A DNA stretch of 23,824 nucleotides. Origin: CAYJAD01 sp964372165 (GTDB lineage: Bacteria; Desulfobacterota; Desulfovibrionia; Desulfovibrionales; Desulfovibrionaceae). Where the stretch lies: positions 1-23,824 of the forward strand of contig CAYJPT010000019.1 of the NCBI GenBank assembly GCA_964372165.1, read 5' to 3'. The notes below the pieces were generated by a model. It did not search any database and was not told where the DNA came from. It saw only the letters and a program-made list of their open reading frames with translations. Within the stretch, counting starts at the first letter, position 1. The number at the start of each line of letters is the position of its first letter. A program made the translations under genes and the position numbers. Below are positions 1 through 6,159 of this stretch, in pieces.

Positions 1-22
1 CTACTTTGCACGCCAAAGGAGA

Positions 23-171
23 GCAAAAAACCATGCTTTTTTGCGTCCCACAGGGCGAATAAAGGCAGTGTGCCTTTCTGATTTATTCTGCTTGCAGAAT
101 AAATCAGCATTTCCTTAAAAAGCACTCTTGCTTCAAAGGTAGCTAAAGAAGATGAAGTTACCAAGAGCAGT
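23..171. repeat. Tandem hairpins in the non-coding left end
   Basis: The first 284 bases hold no gene I can support. They contain consecutive inverted repeats: an 8-bp stem at 23-30/37-44, a 7-bp stem at 61-67/71-77, a perfect 14-bp stem with a two-base loop at 78-91/94-107, and a 7-bp stem (one G-T pair) at 138-144/156-162. This lies downstream of the minus-strand DUF523 gene and may include its transcription end, but no clean U-tract follows the best stem. The minus-strand motif aaggaaatgctga (104-116) resembles aggaaacgctga-type sequence in the hairpin near 22929, so a dispersed repeat family is possible. Function unknown. Confidence 0.5.
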
Positions 172-284
172 TAATGTCATTAATTGCAACCTATCACAAC
201 AAAATAAACAATGCTACATAATAAAAACATATATAATACAAAATGTTATACTAAAAGGAAATTAAATATATTGACAAGCAAGTT

Positions 285-722
285 TTATGTATAAATATCT
301 GGAGGTAAATCATTTTCAGTAAAAAGCATAATGTTATGTTCATGCAATAGTTTAGCCCATAACCCTTGCCCTTTGATCAAAGTACCTGAAAAAGTACCAT
401 CATACACAAAATCACGACCACAAGATGGAGAACAAGTTTTTAAGATTGCTTTTGTACAACCTGCATCAAGACAAAGATCTAGTGCCTGCCTTGCTCCAAG
501 TAAAAAAGCATCGGTATATTCAATACCTGCAAAATCATACACTTTATTTTCCCGTAATTCTACCGGATTTCGTGGAGTGGGTAATTTAGCTAATACTTCT
601 GGACAAATAGGTAAGGCCATGCCTTGGCTAACCAGATTTTGTACTGGTAAGCACAAGGCATGTTGAGCATTATAACGACAAGCTATACCAGCAAGGCAAG
701 CACTAACAACATATAATGGCAT
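285..722 (-). CDS. DUF523 family protein
   Basis: A 145-residue protein of the DUF523 family (YbbK-like, COG1683), complete and of usual length. The diagnostic pattern is visible: an N-terminal SACLAGIACRYN with Cys9 and Cys15, a CPE motif at 40-42 followed by TPRNPVE (49-55), and the family core KTCSPSCG (96-102) with Cys97 and Cys101, then VYDGTFSG (106-113). The four or more conserved cysteines suggest metal or iron-sulfur binding, but the family has no firmly assigned reaction that I know. It lies 32 bases downstream of the nitroreductase gene on the same strand, so the two are probably co-transcribed. No clear Shine-Dalgarno sequence precedes the start, which fits translational dependence on the upstream gene. 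Family call is firm; function is unknown. Confidence 0.85.
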   Translation of the reverse strand: MPLYVVSACLAGIACRYNAQHALCLPVQNLVSQGMALPICPEVLAKLPTPRNPVELRENKVYDFAGIEYTDAFLLGARQALDLCLDAGCTKAILKTCSPSCGRDFVYDGTFSGTLIKGQGLWAKLLHEHNIMLFTENDLPPDIYT

Positions 723-754
723 AACTTTACTATATTGTGTAAACCAGCATACAA

Positions 755-1264
755 TTAAAATGCATTGTATTGTACAAGCTCTGATATATTTGGCTTAGGT
801 AGGGGTGCACCTACATTAACTGGCTTGCCAATATTAAAAATTGCTTTAATTTTTTTATTTTTTGGTACATTTAAAATTTTGCGCACAGATTTGTTAATTT
901 CGCTATAAGTAAAAATGATATCATTTAATACTGTGGCATACCCAAGCGCAGTAACCGCTAACAGCAAGTTTTGTGCGGCAACACAATAATTTTCAGTTTC
1001 AAAATTACGTCTTAACCTGTTGGGTACATCTTCAGACAGCATCAAAATAGACATGGGAGCAAGAGCCAGTTTTGTTGCTTGCTGAAGCTGTGCAAGTAAG
1101 GCTTTATCAGTTACAACCACATAGGATGTAGTACGTAAATTTAAACCAGCAGGAGCAGCGATTGCGGCATTAATCATAACATTGATTTCTTCTTCTGTAG
1201 GTATAACATCTAAATATTCACCACGATAAGAATATCTATCACGAATAGCATCAAATAAATCCAT
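755..1264 (-). CDS. Nitroreductase family protein (FMN-dependent, short form)
   Basis: A 169-residue protein of the nitroreductase superfamily, expected to bind FMN and reduce nitro groups, quinones or similar substrates with NAD(P)H; the physiological substrate cannot be read from sequence. The N-terminus IRDRYSYRGEYL (7-18) matches the FMN-phosphate binding start of the family. The APAGLNLRTTSYVVV segment (about 37-51) and NIGKP near the C-terminus are also typical. At 169 residues it is shorter than the usual 190-220. A gtgagg Shine-Dalgarno lies just upstream of the ATG on the minus strand. It is the first gene of a two-gene minus-strand unit with the DUF523 gene, facing away from the DUF169 gene across a 768-base intergenic region. 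Confidence 0.85.
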   Translation of the reverse strand: MDLFDAIRDRYSYRGEYLDVIPTEEEINVMINAAIAAPAGLNLRTTSYVVVTDKALLAQLQQATKLALAPMSILMLSEDVPNRLRRNFETENYCVAAQNLLLAVTALGYATVLNDIIFTYSEINKSVRKILNVPKNKKIKAIFNIGKPVNVGAPLPKPNISELVQYNAF

Positions 1265-1282
1265 ATGTACCTCACTTAAAAT

Positions 1283-1336
1283 TTCATATTACCTAACTAA
1301 AATTTTAACAAAACAGGTCTTTTGTTGTATTTACAA
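1283..1336 (-). promoter_or_regulatory. Possible promoter and operator of the nitroreductase-DUF523 unit
   Basis: On the minus strand TTGTTA (1306-1311) and TATGAA (1283-1288) are separated by 17 bases, a plausible sigma-70 pair. Just upstream lies a perfect 5+5 palindrome, ttgta-tt-tacaa (1325-1336), which could be an operator. In such AT-rich DNA both may be chance matches. Confidence 0.25.
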
Positions 1337-1952
1337 TACACGTAATAAGTTTTTTTGTCCAGAAAGTTTATAGAATTAAAGACACACTCGACAGTAAATT
1401 ATTGTCCAAAGTAGTGCAAAGTTTTTTCAAAAAAATATTTTAAAATAAAAATCCATTTTTTTTTCATCCCACCTCGATTGATTAGTTTATTTTATCACAA
1501 AAACAACTTTAACTTTTTAATCACAAATTTAAATTTGATGATGTTTTATATCAATTTGTATTTTAAAGATATTTTCATAATTTCTATTTGTGTAATATTC
1601 TTTCCTCAAATTTAGCATGTTTCATAATTTAGCAAAAAAGCAATGCGGATAGCAAAAAAACGTAAAAATATTATTTTTTATATTTTTTAAGTTTATAATA
1701 TACTAATTTTACAAACTTAAATATTTGTGAAAAAAATATCAAATATTATATTGTTTATTTTTTTGCATTATTACTTTGATTTTACTACATAAAACAAGCA
1801 AAATCACAAGCGCAACAAAAAGTCATTATAATTTTAAATAATTAGATAGAAAAATATATTTTAATCTCAAAAAAACATATTTATGATAAAAAGTAAATAT
1901 ATTTAAATTTATTTTAATTTTAATAGTTTATAAAATTTAACGTAATGAATGG
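1337..1952. other. Long AT-rich intergenic region
   Basis: This is the bulk of a 768-base stretch (1265-2032) between divergent genes; I see no coding potential in it. It is extremely AT-rich with long A and T runs. Inverted repeats visible by eye are a perfect 14-bp palindrome caaatttaaatttg (1524-1537), an 8-bp pair ttaagttt/aaacttaa (1687-1694 and 1713-1720), and an adjoining 8-bp pair aatatttg/caaatatt (1720-1727 and 1740-1747). These could be regulator or nucleoid-protein sites, or chance in AT-rich sequence. Confidence 0.5.
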
Positions 1953-1961
1953 TGGTATAAT
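1953..1961 (+). promoter_or_regulatory. Extended -10 promoter for the DUF169-tauE operon
   Basis: TGGTATAAT is a perfect extended -10 element (TGn + TATAAT), about 70 bases before the DUF169 start. No good -35 is visible 17 bases upstream, which is tolerated with an extended -10. Transcription would start near 1968 and give a 5' leader of about 65 bases. Confidence 0.5.
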
Positions 1962-1971
1962 TTGCGTTTAG

Positions 1972-1998
1972 CATTGCGCTATTTTTTTCATTGTGCTA
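1972..1998 (+). repeat. Direct repeat CATTGYGCTA in the DUF169 leader
   Basis: Two copies of a 10-base word, cattgcgcta (1972-1981) and cattgtgcta (1989-1998), lie 17 bases apart in the predicted leader just after the transcription start. The position suits a repressor site, but no regulator is known and the repeat is short. Confidence 0.35.
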
Positions 1999-2032
1999 GA
2001 GTTCACACAAATAAAATTTTAGGAGGCTTAAA

Positions 2033-2851
2033 ATGACAGATTTAACTAATGCTCACATGGAAAAGACTTTGATGGATGCTTTAAGACTGTATCATCACCC
2101 TGTAGCAGTGCATTTTTTATTTACCGATGAAGATGTTGAAAAATACGCTTCTGAAAATGAATATGTAACACCCTTAAAACCAATGACTTTTTGTCAGTTT
2201 GAAATTGCTGCACGCATGCAAAACCAAAATGTACTAGCCTTCCCAAAAGATTTAGGATGTTCTAATGGACATGTTAGCTTTGGCTGGAAAGAAATTGACG
2301 ATCAAGAAATCAAATCCCATATCAAGTATTGCGTTGATCTTGAGCAAGCTGGTCGCTTTGTACGTTCGAAACCAAAATTAAAACATGGTCTCATAAAAGC
2401 CCTTGGTGTTGGCCCTCTCGGTAAGGCTAAAACACGTCCGCATGTTGTACATTTTTATTGTGATAATATGCAAGCATACCACCTTGCAGGGGATTACTCA
2501 GCTGCCAATGACGAACATCCCTTACGCCCGGCACTCACAATAAATTCAGCAGCTTGCGGCGGAACTGCTTTTTGCTATAATGAAGATACTTTTAACTTCT
2601 GTGCTGCATGTTCGGGGTCTTACAATGCAGGTAAAACAGAAAGGGGCGAAATTAACGTATTTATTCCCGGTACAAAAATTGAGGCAACAGTACGCCGCCT
2701 AGAAAGCCGCATGGCTGCAAATAATGGTTCTGCTGCCATTACTCGACCTGGCGATGGCTTCCCTGGTTCTGATATCTGTAAAAACTGCCCTCTTATTATA
2801 TTTAAGAAAGGCAGTAGCAAGGCATGTGATAGCTGTACAGAAGGAAAATAA
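2033..2851 (+). CDS. DUF169 family protein
   Basis: A 272-residue protein of the DUF169 family (COG2043), common in anaerobic bacteria and archaea and without an established reaction. Features seen: many cysteines, including an ACGGTAFC segment (about 174-181) followed by FCAACSG, and a C-terminal pair of CxxC motifs (Cys249/252 and Cys265/268) that looks like a metal or iron-sulfur site. No signal peptide or membrane segment, so probably cytoplasmic. A strong Shine-Dalgarno (aggagg, 2021-2026) fixes the ATG. The gene is followed after 18 bases by a TauE/SafE-type exporter, and a terminator follows that, so the two form an operon. The pairing suggests a role in handling a sulfur oxyanion or organosulfur compound, but this is inference from the neighbour only. 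Confidence 0.85.
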   Translation: MTDLTNAHMEKTLMDALRLYHHPVAVHFLFTDEDVEKYASENEYVTPLKPMTFCQFEIAARMQNQNVLAFPKDLGCSNGHVSFGWKEIDDQEIKSHIKYCVDLEQAGRFVRSKPKLKHGLIKALGVGPLGKAKTRPHVVHFYCDNMQAYHLAGDYSAANDEHPLRPALTINSAACGGTAFCYNEDTFNFCAACSGSYNAGKTERGEINVFIPGTKIEATVRRLESRMAANNGSAAITRPGDGFPGSDICKNCPLIIFKKGSSKACDSCTEGK

Positions 2852-2869
2852 GAAACGAAGGAATTCATT

Positions 2870-4027
2870 ATGAAAAAAACTTTTTTTATTCTATTTATTT
2901 GCTTAAGTTTATTTTCAATTAACATGCTTTTACCTGATGTTGGTTATACTGCTGAAGCTGCTGCCCCTGCTGCAGAAATTAAACTAACACTTGAACAAGC
3001 AATAGAACAGTCCATTGCTGAAAAAAGGATTGATCCTGCCGCAGAAAAAGGATTTTTGGGAATACCAGGAGCACCGCAAATCTCTCCAATTATGGGTTTT
3101 TTGTGGGCTATTTGGGTAGGTTGGATTTTTTCAACTGTAGGTGCTTTTGGTGGTATTATGGCTTCTGTTGGTCACGTTAGTGTTTTTGGGCTTGGTGACT
3201 ATGCTGCATCATTTGGCAAGGGTGCACCTTTAAACAAAAGCATCACTGACTCTATTCGTGTATCAAACCAATGGCTTGTAGGTTGTTCAGCTCTTATTAG
3301 CTCTTTTAAACAATATAGCCTTGGTCGCTTAGTACTGCCACTTGGCATTGCTCTTGGTATTGGTTCACTTGCTGGCTCTATTCTTGTGCCGGTATTAACT
3401 CAAGGAAAAATAGATTTTAGTAGTTATATTGGTTATTTTGGAATTTTCGTATTAGTGTTGGGTTGCTACTTATTCTATGAAACAACACCTGCTGCAAAAG
3501 CTAAAAAGAAAACTGCCGCTGCTGCTGCAAAAGCCTTTGAAGAAGCTTCAAAGGGTCATGCTGAAAGTGGCGTGCAGACCCGTGTAGAGATAAAAAGTAT
3601 TACTCCATCACGAGTAGTATTTACTTTTTGCGGAGTTGAATTTTCATTTAGCACTCTAATGCCAGTTATTGGTGGTTTTGTTATCGCGTCCGTAGCTTCC
3701 TTCCTTGGTGTTGGCGGCGGCTTTTTGCTTGTTCCTTTCCTAACTAGTATTTCACAGCTTCCCATGTATCTAGCAGCTGGTACTTCAGCTTTTGCTGTTC
3801 TAGTTGGTATGGTAACATCCATCTCTACCTTTATGTTTGGTGGAACTCCTGTATATTGGACACTTATTGGTGTTGAACTATGCGGTATTGTTTTAGGTTC
3901 TTGGATTGGGCCTATGACTGCAAAATACCTATCTGACGTATGGCTTAAGCGTATATTCATTATACTAGCCTTTTTAGTTGGCATTAACTATGTCTTGCGT
4001 GGCTTCTTTGGCACAAGACTATGGTAA
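2870..4027 (+). CDS. TauE/SafE family anion exporter
   Basis: A 385-residue integral membrane protein of the TauE/SafE (DUF81, COG0730) family, whose members are implicated in export of sulfite, sulfoacetate or related anions. The family's internal duplication is visible: a first hydrophobic half (about 73-202, with GAFGGIMASVG at 91-101) and a second half (about 262-383) with the hallmark GVGGGFLLVPF (280-290). The halves are joined by a charged, alanine- and lysine-rich linker of about 60 residues (205-260), longer than in minimal members. The N-terminus (1-28) is a signal-peptide or membrane-anchor-like segment followed by a hydrophilic stretch (29-70) before the first core helix, so the N-terminal region may lie outside the cytoplasm. 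An aagga Shine-Dalgarno precedes the ATG. The substrate is unproven; sulfite is attractive for a sulfite reducer. Confidence 0.85.
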   Translation: MKKTFFILFICLSLFSINMLLPDVGYTAEAAAPAAEIKLTLEQAIEQSIAEKRIDPAAEKGFLGIPGAPQISPIMGFLWAIWVGWIFSTVGAFGGIMASVGHVSVFGLGDYAASFGKGAPLNKSITDSIRVSNQWLVGCSALISSFKQYSLGRLVLPLGIALGIGSLAGSILVPVLTQGKIDFSSYIGYFGIFVLVLGCYLFYETTPAAKAKKKTAAAAAKAFEEASKGHAESGVQTRVEIKSITPSRVVFTFCGVEFSFSTLMPVIGGFVIASVASFLGVGGGFLLVPFLTSISQLPMYLAAGTSAFAVLVGMVTSISTFMFGGTPVYWTLIGVELCGIVLGSWIGPMTAKYLSDVWLKRIFIILAFLVGINYVLRGFFGTRLW

Positions 4028-4050
4028 AAACCTACTATTAGGTAGTAATT

Positions 4051-4092
4051 TTGGTGAGGCTCTTTATCACAAAGGCCTCACCAATTTTTTTT
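4051..4092 (+). terminator. Intrinsic terminator after the DUF169-tauE operon
   Basis: A perfect 10-bp stem, ttggtgaggc (4051-4060) with gcctcaccaa (4075-4084), is followed directly by eight T residues (4085-4092). This is a canonical rho-independent terminator 24 bases after the tauE stop. Confidence 0.9.
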
Positions 4093-4165
4093 AAATTTGC
4101 GCAAATTGATGATTTGTAATAAAATTTCACATAACAAATTTTTCATGTTAAAAAAAAGTAAAATT

Positions 4166-4660
4166 ATGGATATAACATATTATACACTTTTATTAGATAA
4201 ATTTCTCATTTTTCCTTTCCGTTTACCAAGTTCTGCTGTAATGGGAATATGGCTTGGATGTTTGATATTATCATTTTATTGTACGCTAATTGGCGAGGGC
4301 ATACGTTATATTTTCATGAAGGCACACAATAAATATTATACAAATCTTAGTGATGAAACAGAACGCTACCACAAATTAAGCATGAAGGCCCTACATAGTG
4401 GCGAAAAAGAAGCCTACCTTGCCGCTAACAAAATGGCACATGACAGCTTTGGAAAAAGTTTTTTTGCTAAAGCATCAGTTAGTATGACAATACTATTACC
4501 TGTGCCTTTTGCTTTGCATTGGCTATCGTTACGTTTTGAAAATATTACAATACATACCATACCGTTTACAGAGCAAAATGTTGGTTATGTCTTCGTATTT
4601 TTAATTTTATATATTATTTGGCGAATAATATTTTCAAAATTTAGAAAAAAAGTTGCATAA
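4166..4660 (+). CDS. Small membrane protein with three predicted helices, possibly DUF106/YidC-like
   Basis: I do not firmly recognise this protein. From the chosen ATG it has 164 residues with three hydrophobic segments at about 23-45, 103-122 and 139-156. Between the first two lies a hydrophilic, helical stretch (about 50-100) containing ALHSGEKEAYLAANKMA. A membrane helix, a charged helical hairpin, then two more helices recalls the DUF106/EMC3 branch of the Oxa1/YidC superfamily, but the match is topological only. The frame is open from a TTG at 4097, and an ATG at 4145 adds seven residues. None of the starts has a good Shine-Dalgarno, and the TTG lies only five bases past the terminator U-tract, so the later ATGs are preferred. 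Codon pattern and membrane segments support a real gene. It appears monocistronic. Confidence 0.6.
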   Translation: MDITYYTLLLDKFLIFPFRLPSSAVMGIWLGCLILSFYCTLIGEGIRYIFMKAHNKYYTNLSDETERYHKLSMKALHSGEKEAYLAANKMAHDSFGKSFFAKASVSMTILLPVPFALHWLSLRFENITIHTIPFTEQNVGYVFVFLILYIIWRIIFSKFRKKVA

Positions 4661-4861
4661 ATCATTAACAAAAAAACCATTACGTTCAAACTTTAAAATA
4701 GTAGCATACATATTTTGAAGCCACGAACATATTTTATTACTATTATAATTTAATCGACATAGTTATTAGTTCATAGTATATGTATTTTTTAATTTGCTCA
4801 TTTAAATTGTTTGGATGAAATTTTTTACGCATTAATTTAAATATTTAAAAGAGAGTTTTTT

Positions 4862-6055
4862 ATGAGTGAACAATTTCCACGTATGCTTCGTTTGCCTCCC
4901 TATGTTTTCTCAGTAGTAAGTAAACTTAAAATGGAACTTAGGCGAAAAAACATTGATATTGTCGATATGGGTATGGGTAACCCTGATATCCCAACGCCAC
5001 AACATATAGTTGATAAATTATGTGAAGCAGCACAAAAACCCGTAAACCACCGTTATTCAGTATCTCAAGGCATTCCGAATTTACGTAAAGCCATTTGCGA
5101 TTGGTACAACCGTAGTTTTGATATAAATCTTGATCCAGACAGCGAATCTGTCGTAACAATGGGCTCAAAAGAAGGCCTAGCTCACCTTGCATTGGCCATG
5201 CTCTCACCAGGTGATGTAGTTTTAGCACCAGACCCAACCTACCCTATACATACCTATGCTCCAATTATAGCAGGTGCAGATGTGCGCTCTATTCCTATAG
5301 GACCTGGGCGTGATTTTTTTGAAGATTTAACAACAGCCATGCGTCAAGCATGGCCTAAACCAAAGCTACTTTTTTTATGTTACCCACATAACCCCACCAC
5401 AGAAGTAACAAATCTTGAATTTTTTGAAAAAGTTGTTGACTTTGCTAAAGAACATAAAATTTGGGTAGTGCATGATTTAGCTTATGCAGACCTTGTTTTT
5501 GACGGATACAAAGCACCTAGTTTTTTACAAGCAAAAGGAGCAAAAGACGTAGGGGTTGAGTTTTATACCCTTTCAAAAAGCTATTCCATGCCAGGTTGGC
5601 GCATGGGTTTTTGCGTTGGGAACCCTGTATTAATTGATGCCCTAACGCGTATGAAAAGTTATTTGGATTATGGTATTTTTCAACCAGTGCAAATAGCATC
5701 AACTATTGCTCTTAACGGTCCGGATGATTGTGTCAAAGAAATTTGTGATACTTACCGCACTAGACGTGATGTCCTTATCGACGGTCTTGCACGCATTGGC
5801 TGGAATGTACCGCCACCTCAGGCAACTATGTTTGTTTGGGCACAAATTCCAGAAGAGTTTCGTGCTATGGGTTCTGTAGAATTTTCAAAGTTACTTCTTA
5901 ATGAGGGACAAGTGGCAGTTTCTCCTGGTTTAGGCTTTGGCTCTTATGGTGATGACTATGTACGCTTTGCTTTAATAGAAAATGAATTAAGGACTAAACA
6001 AGCTATCAGAGGTATTCGCAAAGCACTTTCTGGATCTAGTGATTTGGATATATAA
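4862..6055 (+). CDS. alaC: Alanine transaminase AlaC-type (class I/II aminotransferase)
   Basis: A 397-residue PLP enzyme, full length, closely resembling Escherichia coli AlaC (YfdZ), which transfers an amino group between glutamate and pyruvate to make alanine. AlaC-like hallmarks include RLPPYVFSVVSKLKM at the N-terminus, MGMGNPD (36-42), GSKEGLAHL (101-109) and the C-terminal VSPGLGFG...VRFALIEN. PLP-site residues are visible: Asn177 in PHNPT, Asp205 and Tyr208 in HDLAYAD, and the Schiff-base Lys239 in TLSKSYSMPGWRMGF. It is cytoplasmic. LL-diaminopimelate aminotransferase (DapL) is a related alternative, but the detailed similarity favours AlaC. A gagag-type Shine-Dalgarno precedes the ATG. 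The aldehyde oxidoreductase gene follows on the same strand after 104 bases, with its own putative promoter, so co-transcription is uncertain. Confidence 0.88.
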   Translation: MSEQFPRMLRLPPYVFSVVSKLKMELRRKNIDIVDMGMGNPDIPTPQHIVDKLCEAAQKPVNHRYSVSQGIPNLRKAICDWYNRSFDINLDPDSESVVTMGSKEGLAHLALAMLSPGDVVLAPDPTYPIHTYAPIIAGADVRSIPIGPGRDFFEDLTTAMRQAWPKPKLLFLCYPHNPTTEVTNLEFFEKVVDFAKEHKIWVVHDLAYADLVFDGYKAPSFLQAKGAKDVGVEFYTLSKSYSMPGWRMGFCVGNPVLIDALTRMKSYLDYGIFQPVQIASTIALNGPDDCVKEICDTYRTRRDVLIDGLARIGWNVPPPQATMFVWAQIPEEFRAMGSVEFSKLLLNEGQVAVSPGLGFGSYGDDYVRFALIENELRTKQAIRGIRKALSGSSDLDI

Positions 6056-6078
6056 TGATGAATAGCTGCGTTTTGTAC

Positions 6079-6105
6079 TTGGCAAAATTTTAATATACTT
6101 ATAAT
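6079..6105 (+). promoter_or_regulatory. Possible promoter of the aldehyde oxidoreductase gene
   Basis: TTGGCA (6079-6084) and TATAAT (6100-6105) are separated by 15 bases, slightly short for sigma-70. They lie 55 bases before the mop ATG, which also has a good aaggag Shine-Dalgarno (6148-6153). Confidence 0.35.
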
Positions 6106-6159
6106 GTTCATTAAGTATTTAAATAATAAAAGTGATGATTTTGTGAAAAGGAGATTAAA

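Noticed and set aside
331..666. Plus-strand open frame inside the DUF523 gene
   Set aside because: It is opposite a clear DUF523 protein, has no family features and no Shine-Dalgarno; it is a shadow frame.
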